Part shown: positions 32,842 to 41,977 of the stretch, one piece after another
Layout: the number at the start of each line of letters is the position of its first letter
How positions within the stretch are numbered: position 1 is the first letter of the stretch
Origin: Streptacidiphilus sp. ASG 303
GTDB lineage: Bacteria; Actinomycetota; Actinomycetes; Streptomycetales; Streptomycetaceae
DNA: 64,000 nt
Direction: 5' to 3'
Assembly: GCF_020991365.1 (NCBI RefSeq)
Contig: NZ_JAJLRA010000006.1
Location: 186,001-250,000 of the forward strand
Notes under the pieces: model-generated
Seen by the model: the letters and a program-made list of their open reading frames with translations, nothing else
Databases searched by the model: none
What the model was told of the DNA's origin: nothing
Translations under genes and position numbers: made by a program

Positions 32842-34539
32842 ATGGATGCCGAGGAGATCGAGGCCGGCCGGAGCCGCTGGCAGCAGCGGTACGACGCGGC
32901 GCGCAAGCGCGACGCCGACTTCACCACGCTGTCCGGGGACCCGGTCGAGCCCGTGTACGGGCCGCCGCCCGGGCAGCCCGTCGAGGGCTTCGAGCGGATC
33001 GGCTGGCCCGGCGAGTACCCCTTCACCCGCGGGCTGCACCCCACCGGGTACCGGGGCCGCTCCTGGACCATCCGGCAGTTCGCCGGCTTCGGCAACGCCC
33101 GGCAGACCAACGAGCGCTACCGGATGATCCTCGACGCGGGCGGCGGCGGCCTCTCCGTCGCCTTCGACATGCCGACCCTGATGGGCCGCGACTCCGACGA
33201 CCCGCGCTCGCTCGGCGAGGTCGGCCACTGCGGCGTCGCCATCGACTCCGCCGCCGACATGGACGTCCTCTTCGAGGGCATCCCGCTCGGCGAGGTCACC
33301 ACCTCGATGACCATCTCCGGCCCGGCCGTCCCGGTCTTCTGCATGTACCTGGTGGCCGCCGAGCGCCAGGGCGTCGACCCGGGCACCCTCAACGGGACCC
33401 TGCAGACCGACATCTTCAAGGAGTACATCGCCCAGAAGGAGTGGCTCTTCGCGCCCGAGCCGCACCTGCGCCTGATCGGCGACCTCATGGAGTACTGCGC
33501 GGCCGGCATCCCCGCCTACAAGCCGCTCTCGGTCTCCGGCTACCACATCCGCGAGGCCGGGGCCACGGCCGCGCAGGAGCTGGCCTTCACGCTCGCCGAC
33601 GGCTTCGGCTACGTCGAGCTCGGCCTCTCCCGGGGCCTGGACGTCGACGCCTTCGCCCCCGGCCTCTCCTTCTTCTTCGACGCGCACCTCGACTTCTTCG
33701 AGGAGATCGCCAAGTTCCGCGCCGCCCGCCGCATCTGGGCCCGCTGGATGCGCGACGTGTACGGGGCGAGGACCGACAAGGCGCAGTGGCTGCGGTTCCA
33801 CACCCAGACGGCCGGCGTCTCCCTCACCGCCCAGCAGCCGTACAACAACGTGGTCCGCACCGCCGTCGAGGCGCTCTCCGCGATCCTCGGCGGCACCAAC
33901 TCCCTGCACACCAACGCCCTGGACGAGACCCTCGCCCTGCCCTCCGCCCAGGCCGCCGAGATCGCCCTGCGCACCCAGCAGGTGCTGATGGAGGAGACCG
34001 GCGTCGCCAACGTCGCCGACCCGCTGGGCGGCTCCTGGTACGTGGAGGCGCTGACCGACCGCATCGAGGCCGAGGCGGAGAAGATCTTCGAGCGGATCCG
34101 CCGCATGGGCGAGCGCGACGGCGGCGCCGAGCACCCGGTCGGGCCGATGACGGCGGGCATCCTGCGTGGCATCGAGGACGGCTGGTTCACCGGCGAGACC
34201 GCCGAGTCGGCCTTCCGGTACCAGCAGGCCGTTGAGAAGGGCGAGAAGCGGGTCGTCGGCGTCAACTGCCACACCTCCACCGTCACCTCCGACCTGGAGA
34301 TCCTCCGGGTCAGCCACGAGGTCGAGACGGAGCAGGTGAAGCTGCTCGCCGAGCGGCGGGCGGGGCGCGACGAGGCGGCCGTGCGCGCGGGGATCGCCGC
34401 GATGCTGGACGCCGCCCGGTCCGGGGCCAACATGGTGCCGCCCATGCTGGAGGCGGTGCGGGCGGAGGCCACGCTGGGCGAGATCTGCGACGCGCTGCGC
34501 GAGGAGTGGGGCGTCTACACCGAGCCGCCCGGCTTCTGA
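32842..34539 (+). CDS. icmA: Isobutyryl-CoA mutase / methylmalonyl-CoA mutase-like large subunit
   Basis: 565 residues, the length of IcmA from S. cinnamonensis/S. coelicolor. It is the TIM-barrel substrate-binding subunit of an adenosylcobalamin-dependent mutase interconverting isobutyryl-CoA and n-butyryl-CoA. Family stretches include EYPFTRGLHPTGYRGRSWTI, GGGGLSVAFDMPTLMGRDSD, KPLSVSGYHIREAGATAAQE and FHTQTAGVSLTAQQPYNN. The C-terminal B12-binding domain of full-length mutases (D-x-H-x2-G) is absent, so it needs a separate small subunit (IcmB), which is not in this window. ATG 32842 gives the family N-terminus MDAEEIEAGR. Confidence 0.93.
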   Translation: MDAEEIEAGRSRWQQRYDAARKRDADFTTLSGDPVEPVYGPPPGQPVEGFERIGWPGEYPFTRGLHPTGYRGRSWTIRQFAGFGNARQTNERYRMILDAGGGGLSVAFDMPTLMGRDSDDPRSLGEVGHCGVAIDSAADMDVLFEGIPLGEVTTSMTISGPAVPVFCMYLVAAERQGVDPGTLNGTLQTDIFKEYIAQKEWLFAPEPHLRLIGDLMEYCAAGIPAYKPLSVSGYHIREAGATAAQELAFTLADGFGYVELGLSRGLDVDAFAPGLSFFFDAHLDFFEEIAKFRAARRIWARWMRDVYGARTDKAQWLRFHTQTAGVSLTAQQPYNNVVRTAVEALSAILGGTNSLHTNALDETLALPSAQAAEIALRTQQVLMEETGVANVADPLGGSWYVEALTDRIEAEAEKIFERIRRMGERDGGAEHPVGPMTAGILRGIEDGWFTGETAESAFRYQQAVEKGEKRVVGVNCHTSTVTSDLEILRVSHEVETEQVKLLAERRAGRDEAAVRAGIAAMLDAARSGANMVPPMLEAVRAEATLGEICDALREEWGVYTEPPGF

Positions 34540-34610
34540 GCCGCCGGTCCCGGGCCCTCCGGCCCCCTGACCCCGGGCCCCCGGGGTCCGGGTGCGACCC
34601 CCACGAGCCC

Positions 34611-34648
34611 GCAGGGGCGCCGCGGAGCCTGTCCCGCGGCGCCCCTGC
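34611..34648. terminator. 15-bp hairpin between icmA and tetR
   Basis: Arms 34611-34625 and 34634-34648 pair perfectly around an 8-nt loop, between convergent genes. Confidence 0.8.
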
Positions 34649-34729
34649 GGCGTGCCGCGCCCCCGCGCCCCCGATGCCCGGCGCCTCCCGCGCCCCGCGT
34701 CCCCGGCCCCCGTCCGGGGCCCGGCCCCG

Positions 34730-35380
34730 TCAGGGCCGCTGCGCCGGGCGCCCCGCGGAGAGGCCGGAGAGCGGGGCGAGCAGCAGCGTGGTGAAGCGGT
34801 GGATCCACGCCTCGCCGACGGACTCGCCGCTGACCAGGATGCGGTGCTCCACGGTGCCCGCGATCGTGTCGAAGATGAGGTCCACCTCCTCGCGCGCGGC
34901 GGCCTCGTCCGCGTCCGGCGGCAGCTCGCCGCGCTCCTGGGCGCGGGCCCGCCCGCAGCGCACCAGCTCCTTCTGCGGGTCCACGATGGCCTCCCGGATG
35001 CGGCGCCGCAGCAGCGGGTCGCGGGTGCCCTCGGCGAACAGCGCCAGCAGCGCGGCCTGGGTCTCGGGGCGCGAGAGCAGCGCGGCGAACCGCTGCACCA
35101 CGGCCTCGATGTCGGCCTGCAGGCTGCCGAGGTCGACGATCTCCAGGTCCTCGAAGAGGTCGGCGACGGCGTCGACCACCAGCTCGTTCCGGGAGGGCCA
35201 GCGCCGGTAGAGGGTGGTCTTGGCCACGCCCGCGCGCTCCGCGACGTGGCCCATGGTCAGGCCGCCCCAGCCGAGTTCGGCGAGGGCCGCGCGGGTGGCG
35301 TCGAGGATGGCGCGGTCGGCCGCGGCGCTGCGCGGCCGGCCCTTGGCCGGGGAGGGGGGTCCGGTGGGTGCGGCGGCCAC
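34730..35380 (-). CDS. TetR family transcriptional regulator
   Basis: 216 residues. N-terminal HTH: AILDATRAALAELGWGGLTM, GHVAERAGVAKTTLYRRWPS, typical TetR. The C-terminal ligand domain is helical with DLFEDLEIVDLGSLQADIEA and FAEGTRDPLLRRRIREAIVD, resembling the TetR_C_11-like group. GTG 35380 is supported by AGGAG 7 nt upstream. A perfect 9+9 inverted repeat at 35622-35642 lies between it and the divergent thioredoxin-like gene and is the obvious operator, suggesting autoregulation and control of that gene. Confidence 0.92.
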   Translation of the reverse strand: MAAAPTGPPSPAKGRPRSAAADRAILDATRAALAELGWGGLTMGHVAERAGVAKTTLYRRWPSRNELVVDAVADLFEDLEIVDLGSLQADIEAVVQRFAALLSRPETQAALLALFAEGTRDPLLRRRIREAIVDPQKELVRCGRARAQERGELPPDADEAAAREEVDLIFDTIAGTVEHRILVSGESVGEAWIHRFTTLLLAPLSGLSAGRPAQRP

Positions 35381-35621
35381 GTGCGGTCTCCTGGGTGGGG
35401 AGGGGGACGTGTGGGGAGGGGGACGTGCGGGGAGCGGCGTGCGGGGCGGTGCCCCGGGGCGGTGCCCCGGGGCGGGGATCCGGCGGGCGCGGCCGGGTCG
35501 GAGCCGCCGGGTGAGCGTATCCGCAGGCAGGCGGTGCCGCGGTACCGGGAGGGCGCGGGGAGTGAGCCGTCTCACGCCGCCGGTTGCCCCCGCGCTGTGT
35601 CCACCGGGGGCGCCGGGCATA

Positions 35622-35642
35622 TACGCTACGGCTCGTAGCGTA
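35622..35642. promoter_or_regulatory. Perfect inverted repeat, candidate TetR operator
   Basis: TACGCTACG-gct-CGTAGCGTA, 9-bp arms with a 3-nt spacer, in the divergent tetR/cnoX region. Sites of this form are common targets of TetR proteins in actinobacteria. Confidence 0.7.
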
Positions 35643-35794
35643 AAGAGCGGCAACCAGGGCGCGGGTGGGGACCCGCGCCGCATGCGGTGCATCAGGGGGC
35701 GGCGGCCCGGCTTCCGGGCGGCCGCGACACACGGGTGCGGCGGACGTCGGAGGAGATGGCGTCGGCACCCCTGCGGACGGGGGAGGATAGAGCC

Positions 35795-36769
35795 ATGCAG
35801 CCACGGAACATGTCCATGCGCGGCGTGGTCGACCTCGCCGCGGTGAAGGCGGCCGGAGAAGCCGCCCAGAAGGCGGAGCAGGCCCGGGCCGAGCGCGCCC
35901 GCCGCGCCGACGCCGGGGAGGCCCCGCCGGCCGTCCAGGGGTCGCTCGTCGTCGACGTCACCGAGGAGACCTTCGAGGCGGAGGTCGTCCAGCGCTCGGC
36001 CGAGGCCCCGGTCGTGGTCGACTTCTGGGCCGAGTGGTGCGGGCCCTGCAAGCAGCTGAGCCCCATCCTGGAGCGGCTGGCCGAGGAGTACGCGGGCCGG
36101 TTCGTCCTCGCCAAGATCGACGTCGACGCCAACCAGATGCTGGCCGCCCAGTTCGGCATCCAGTCCATCCCCTCGGTGATGGCGGTGGTGGCGGGGCAGC
36201 TCGTGCCGCTCTTCCAGGGCGCGGTGAACGAGGCCCAGGCCCGCCAGTACCTCGACCAGCTCGTCCTGGTCGCCGAGCAGCGGTTCGGCATCACCGGCCT
36301 GGCCGGGGCGTCCGGCGCCGGCGAGCCCGGCGGGGCGGCCGCACCGGCCGTGCCGGAGGACCCGACGCTCGCGGCGGCGCACGACGCGCTCGACCGCGGC
36401 GACCTGGGCGGGGCGATCCAGGCGTACCGCAACGTCCTCTCCGACCGCCCGGGCAACGAGGAGGCGAAGCTGGGCCTGGCCCAGGCGGAGCTGCTGCAGC
36501 GGGTCCAGGACCTGGACCCGCAGGCGGTGCGCAAGGCCGCCGCCGAGGACCCGAAGGACGTCGGGGCGCAGCTCGACGCGGCCGACCTGGACCTGGTGGG
36601 CGGCCATGTGGAGGACGCCTTCGGCCGGCTCGTGGACACCGTGGGCCGCACGGCGGGCGAGGACCGGGACCGGGTCCGGGTGCACCTGCTGGGGCTCTTC
36701 GAGGTGATCGGGTCCGACGACCCGCGGGTCGGCAGGGCCCGGACGGCGCTGGCCAGGGTGCTCTTCTGA
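35795..36769 (+). CDS. Thioredoxin-TPR protein (CnoX/YbbN-like co-chaperone)
   Basis: 324 residues. Residues 48-155 form a thioredoxin domain with active site W81-C82-G-P-C85 (VVDFWAEWCGPCKQLSPILE). After a Gly/Ala linker the C-terminal 140 residues are TPR-like helices (DALDRGDLGGAIQAYRNVLS, AKLGLAQAELLQRV), as in YbbN/CnoX. That family holds oxidised or unfolded proteins and passes them to chaperonins. Unlike E. coli CnoX (SxxC), both cysteines are present, so it may be redox-active. ATG 35795 has GGGAGGA 7 nt upstream. Probably controlled by the divergent TetR. Confidence 0.92.
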   Translation: MQPRNMSMRGVVDLAAVKAAGEAAQKAEQARAERARRADAGEAPPAVQGSLVVDVTEETFEAEVVQRSAEAPVVVDFWAEWCGPCKQLSPILERLAEEYAGRFVLAKIDVDANQMLAAQFGIQSIPSVMAVVAGQLVPLFQGAVNEAQARQYLDQLVLVAEQRFGITGLAGASGAGEPGGAAAPAVPEDPTLAAAHDALDRGDLGGAIQAYRNVLSDRPGNEEAKLGLAQAELLQRVQDLDPQAVRKAAAEDPKDVGAQLDAADLDLVGGHVEDAFGRLVDTVGRTAGEDRDRVRVHLLGLFEVIGSDDPRVGRARTALARVLF

Positions 36770-36837
36770 GGCACGCAGTGCAGCCGCCGGTGCCACGGTG
36801 ATTTGGCGACATTCGGCCACCTTTACCAAATCTTGAT

Positions 36838-36880
36838 AACACCCCGGGACGGTTGCGGCACGTGACCGTCCCGGGGTGTT
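36838..36880 (+). terminator. 16-bp terminator after cnoX
   Basis: Arms 36838-36853 and 36865-36880 pair perfectly around an 11-nt loop, followed by a T-richer tail (tcgtccttgtttcg). Confidence 0.85.
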
Positions 36881-36980
36881 TCGTCCTTGTTTCGCGGCTC
36901 TTCCGCCTCCTGTGCGTCCACGGATCGCTACGCAGGGTGTCCGGTGGTTGCGTGCTGTGATCATGTCACGCGGCTGTTGG

Positions 36981-36996
36981 ATTACTCGTCAGTAAT
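36981..36996. promoter_or_regulatory. Inverted repeat ATTACT-cgtc-AGTAAT
   Basis: 6-bp perfect arms around 4 nt in an AT-rich island of a GC-rich gap. It lies 362 nt upstream of the DUF6230 start. It shares the TTACT/AGTAA ends with the icmA palindrome but with a different spacing. Likely a regulator site. Confidence 0.5.
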
Positions 36997-37358
36997 GGAG
37001 GCCTTGTGTTCAGCCGTGGTTTGGACCACGATCGGCCACGCTCGGTCCCTTGCTCCCCAGCCCGGCCGCCTGCCGGACGGGAGGCGCAGGGGGTCCCCAC
37101 CGGGCAGGTTCCGGCCCCGGCCGGCACCTCGAGGACAGGGGGGTCTCCGTCCTACCCGGCGGAGCCTGTCCTCACCGGCCGCGTACCCTGCGCGGCCGCT
37201 GGTTGTCGCTCGGGGGTGATCGCCGATGACGTCGGTCGGACGCCGTGCCGACGGAGTCGACGGCGCTCTCCTTCCCGAGGACGTAGCTCTTCTCCCCATC
37301 TGAGGCCGTGACCCCGCGGGGCCCGGCCGGAGATGTACGTCCGAGAAGGAGGACATGC

Positions 37359-38003
37359 ATGTCCCAGACTTACGGCAAGACCCGCTGGAAGCGGTTCGCC
37401 GTCGTGATGGTGCCGAGCATCGCGGCCACCGCCGCGATCGGCGTGAGCCTGGCCCAGGGCGCGCTCGCCGCGTCGTTCAACGTCTCCGGCCAGCAGTTCA
37501 AGGTCGGTGCGGGCCACCTCGAGGGCAACGGCTTCGCCCAGTACGGCTCGCTGGACGTCGAGAAGGCGGGCGTCCCGCACCCCGTCGCGGTCTCGTCGTT
37601 CCGCAGCGCGACCATCAACAACCTCTGCCAGTCGGTCGTGCTGGACGCGCCGCTCATCGGCAAGGTGTCGCTCAACATCAACGCGGGCGGCGACCCGAAG
37701 AACCCCGTCGAGGCGAAGAACCTCTTCATCGACCTCGACGACCTGAACGCCGACGCGACGTTCAGCAACATCAACATCGGCGTCGCCACCGGCTCCATCA
37801 CCAAGGGCGACGTCAACGCGGCCGACCGGGCCGCCGCGCAGAAGCTGGGCTTCGGCGACAAGTTCGAGAACTCCTTCGCGCAGGAGGCCGACAAGGCCGT
37901 CCTCGACGGTGTCCAGCAGACCGCGTGGGCGACCTCGGCCGGCACCTTCAAGCTGAGCGGCCTGCACCTGGCCGTGAAGAAGGGCGTCTCCGAGTGCTTC
38001 TGA
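37359..38003 (+). CDS. DUF6230 family secreted/membrane-anchored protein
   Basis: 214 residues. An N-terminal hydrophobic segment (residues 12-36, FAVVMVPSIAATAAIGVSLA) is a signal peptide or anchor. The rest is a beta-rich domain: FNVSGQQFKVGAGHLEGNGF, NNLCQSVVLDAPLIGKVSLN, AKNLFIDLDDLNADATFSNI, ending GTFKLSGLHLAVKKGVSECF with two Cys overall. I recognise it as DUF6230, sometimes mislabelled cholesterol esterase; there is no hydrolase motif. AAGGAGGA 5 nt before ATG 37359 is a very strong ribosome-binding site, suggesting high expression. First gene of a three-gene operon. Confidence 0.85.
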   Translation: MSQTYGKTRWKRFAVVMVPSIAATAAIGVSLAQGALAASFNVSGQQFKVGAGHLEGNGFAQYGSLDVEKAGVPHPVAVSSFRSATINNLCQSVVLDAPLIGKVSLNINAGGDPKNPVEAKNLFIDLDDLNADATFSNINIGVATGSITKGDVNAADRAAAQKLGFGDKFENSFAQEADKAVLDGVQQTAWATSAGTFKLSGLHLAVKKGVSECF

Positions 38004-38153
38004 TCCGCCTCCGCGCGGACCGGCACCACGCACCACCCCCCGAAGGCCCCGGGTCCGAAACCTTCCGGGCCTGACGGCTCCTGGCGGGGAGGGGCCCCTC
38101 CCGGCTCCTCCCCGCCCTGCACCACCAGCTGCTACTCCACAGGGAGCTGCAAC

Positions 38154-38744
38154 GTGACCAGCGCGACCGCCCCCGCGCGGCCCGACGACACCAGCGCCTT
38201 CGACCGGAACCGCCGCAGGTTCCGGGACTGGCGCCACCGCCGACCCTTCTGGGGCGGACTGCTGGCGATCATCGCTGGACTGCCCATCCTGTACTTCCCG
38301 TACGCCCACCTGAGCCTCGGCGGCCTCACCTTCGCCATGGCGACCACCGGCGGCGCCGGGGCCCTGATCATCGGCATCCTGATGATCGTGCTCGGGATCA
38401 GCGCGTGGCTGCAGCCGATGTCCCGGGTCTTCGCCGGCGTGGCGACCATCCTGCTCTCCCTGGTCTCCATCCCGGTCTCGAACCTCGGCGGCTTCGGGTT
38501 CGGCCTGCTGCCCGGCCTCATCGGCGGCGGCCTGATGGTCGCCTGGGCGCCCCTCAGGGAGCAGACCGCCGTGGCGCCCAAGGCGCCCGCGGCGCCCGTG
38601 GCCGAACCGGTCGCACCCGCCCCCGTCGCGGAACCCGCGGGGGAGCCCGCGACCGCGCAGCTGCCCGCCCAGCGCGCCGAGGCGGCCGACACGGACGCCG
38701 ACGCGGAGCCCGGCGGACCGGGAGCCGCCGGGGAGGCCCGGTGA
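38154..38744 (+). CDS. DUF6114 family membrane protein
   Basis: 196 residues. About four membrane helices: RPFWGGLLAIIAGLPILYF, GLTFAMATTGGAGALIIGI, LMIVLGISAWLQP and FAGVATILLSLVSIPVSNLG, then GFGFGLLPGLIGGGLMVAW. A 60-residue Ala/Pro/Glu-rich cytoplasmic-like tail follows. DUF6114 genes typically follow DUF6230 genes, as here (150-bp gap). Its GTGA overlap with the next gene shows coupling. It may anchor or export the operon's beta-domain proteins; that is inference. Confidence 0.87.
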   Translation: MTSATAPARPDDTSAFDRNRRRFRDWRHRRPFWGGLLAIIAGLPILYFPYAHLSLGGLTFAMATTGGAGALIIGILMIVLGISAWLQPMSRVFAGVATILLSLVSIPVSNLGGFGFGLLPGLIGGGLMVAWAPLREQTAVAPKAPAAPVAEPVAPAPVAEPAGEPATAQLPAQRAEAADTDADAEPGGPGAAGEAR

Positions 38745-40147
38745 CGGGCGGCGACGGGACCGAGAGCCGGACCGCCGTGCCGAGCGGCCCGCGCCACGCC
38801 GCGCCGCGCCGCCAGCTGCGCTCGCGCATCCAGGTGCCCGCCGGCAAGGTGCTGGCCATGGCCGCCGTGCCCACGGCCCTGCTGATGGGCGCGGGCTACA
38901 CGCCGACCCTGGCGATGGCCGACGACGCCGCGGCCAAGGACACGGCCAAGCCCTGCGCCACCGCCGCGGACACCCCGGTCCCGGACGCCACCCCGTCCGC
39001 CGCGGGCAGCGGCACCCCCGCTCCCGACACTTCCCCGACGTCCGGTCCCACGGGCCGGCCCGCCCCGGAGCAGTCGTCGCCCGCCCCGGCGCAGAGCGAT
39101 CCCGCCACGGCCACCGCCACCCCGGCGCCGACCGCGTCGGACGCCGCCGCCCCGGCCGCCGCGCCGACGGCGGCCCGCAGCGCCGCCGGGCGGACGGTGG
39201 CCCCGGCCCCGTCCACCACGGCGCCCGCACCCACCGCCTCCCAGCACCAGGGCGTGCTCGGCGGCCTCCTGGGCGGGGTCCACGACGTGCTGACCGGCAC
39301 CACGACCGGGGGAGGCACCACCTCCCCCTCGCCGTCGGCGACGCCGTCCTCCGACGCGCCGAAGCCCGCACCCTCGTCCTCGGCGCCCGCCCCGAGCCCG
39401 TCGCACGTCCCGGCGCACGTCCCGGCGGCGCCCTCGGCGGGCGGCACGGTCCGGACCACCCGGCCCGCTCCTCTCGCCACCGCCCCGGTCCGCAGGGCCG
39501 CCGGGACGGCGTCGGCCGCCGCCGCCAGGGCCGCCGCCAGGGCTGCCGCCGACGCCACCGCGACCCCCTCGCCCTCACCCTCCGCAAGCACCGGCGCCGA
39601 CGCGCTGTGCGCCACCGACGCCTCGGGCCTCCGGGCGAGGGCCGAGTCCACCGCGGCCGGCGTCATCCCGGACCAGTCCTGGACGCTGAGGTCCAGCAGG
39701 CTGGCCCTGCACGGCGCGGTCTTCGGCGGCGTGGTCGAGGTGAAGACGCGGTCGGGCGCCACCAAGCGGGTGCTGAAGTTCACCGTCAGCAGCATCGACA
39801 TCGGGGACCTCGACATGTCGACGATCGAGGACAACGGGAAGACCACGCACGTGAAGGGGCGCACCGGCTCCACCTCCACGCTGCGCGAGGGCCCGATCGT
39901 GATGTACACCGAGAAGCTGACCGGCCACCTCTCCAAGGTCGTCGGCATCCCGCTGCCCGACCTCGGCGCCGTCACCCTGACCCCCGACACCCTGCCGAAG
40001 TTCCTCTACGACCTCATCGGCGCGGTGCCGATCCCGCTGGACCTGGAGCTGACGGACGTCAAGGCCGTCCAGGCCGGGCAGTTCGGCGGCACCCTGAAGA
40101 TCCCGGGCATGCACCTCTACACGGACGACGAGCCCTACGGCGGCTGA
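38741..40147 (+). CDS. Secreted protein with long Pro/Ser/Thr/Ala stalk and C-terminal beta domain
   Basis: 468 residues. N-terminal basic segment and hydrophobic signal (residues 36-60, LAMAAVPTALLMGAGYTPTL, AMA cleavage-like site). About 230 residues of Ala/Pro/Ser/Thr-rich stalk follow, then a C-terminal domain of about 170 residues (LCATDASGLRARAES onward) ending GGTLKIPGMHLYTDDE. That ending parallels GTFKLSGLHL of the DUF6230 protein, so the two may share a fold. It starts at GTG 38741 overlapping the DUF6114 stop by 4 nt. Probably a cell-wall-spanning surface protein. Confidence 0.82.
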   Translation: MTGGDGTESRTAVPSGPRHAAPRRQLRSRIQVPAGKVLAMAAVPTALLMGAGYTPTLAMADDAAAKDTAKPCATAADTPVPDATPSAAGSGTPAPDTSPTSGPTGRPAPEQSSPAPAQSDPATATATPAPTASDAAAPAAAPTAARSAAGRTVAPAPSTTAPAPTASQHQGVLGGLLGGVHDVLTGTTTGGGTTSPSPSATPSSDAPKPAPSSSAPAPSPSHVPAHVPAAPSAGGTVRTTRPAPLATAPVRRAAGTASAAAARAAARAAADATATPSPSPSASTGADALCATDASGLRARAESTAAGVIPDQSWTLRSSRLALHGAVFGGVVEVKTRSGATKRVLKFTVSSIDIGDLDMSTIEDNGKTTHVKGRTGSTSTLREGPIVMYTEKLTGHLSKVVGIPLPDLGAVTLTPDTLPKFLYDLIGAVPIPLDLELTDVKAVQAGQFGGTLKIPGMHLYTDDEPYGG

Positions 40148-40174
40148 ACCGGCCGCCCCGGGCACCCCGTACGA

Positions 40175-40214
40175 CGGCGCGGGCCGCCTCCCCACCGGGA
40201 GGCGGCCCGCGCCG
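40175..40214. terminator. 18-bp bidirectional terminator
   Basis: Arms 40175-40192 and 40197-40214 pair perfectly around the loop cacc, between the secreted-protein operon and pyk (convergent). Confidence 0.85.
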
Positions 40215-40230
40215 CGTCGCTGAGCAGCCG

Positions 40231-41661
<1,431 letters not shown>

Positions 41662-41668
41662 ATGGATC

Positions 41669-41674
41669 ATTCTA
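41669..41674 (-). promoter_or_regulatory. -10 box TAGAAT, leaderless pyk start
   Basis: On the minus strand TAGAAT is followed by 7 nt and ATG 41661. It supports the shorter start and a leaderless mRNA separate from ackA. Confidence 0.6.
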
Positions 41675-41742
41675 TCCGTTCGTGCTATAGGTGCATTCCG
41701 GTCGCTTTCGGCTGCGATCGCCTGCGAACCGTTCCGGAATGC

Positions 41743-41772
41743 GGGACGACTGGTGGGACGACTGGTGGGACG
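41743..41772. repeat. 12-nt tandem repeat upstream of pyk
   Basis: gggacgactggt occurs twice exactly and partially a third time in the 316-bp gap between pyk and ackA. The rest of that gap (41662-41977) shows no ORF; it includes the pyk promoter. Confidence 0.65.
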
Positions 41773-41977
41773 GCGGGCGGGACCACGGGTGGGGCCGCGG
41801 GCCGGACGGGCGGTCACCCGCCGGGCGGTGCGGAGGCCCGACCACCGCGCGGCGTGCGGGCGTGCGACGGCCCCGGACCTCCTCCCGCGCGCCTCCCCCC
41901 GGGGGCCGGGACGCCGCGAGGACCGGACCACCGGGAGGACCCGGGCCGCGGGACGCCCCGGCCGCCGCACGGCCTCC

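Larger units (their letters stand above)
36770..37358. other. 589-bp region upstream of the DUF6230 operon
   Basis: Contains the cnoX terminator (36838-36880), an inverted repeat at 36981-36996 and a long stretch to the DUF6230 start. No ORF is convincing. The leader, if the promoter is near the palindrome, would exceed 300 nt. Confidence 0.5.

Noticed and set aside
41662-41709. Upstream extension of pyk to an earlier start
   Set aside because: The additional codons overlap the -10 hexamer and are not family-like; ATG 41661 gives MRRAKIVCTLGPA, the standard N-terminus.
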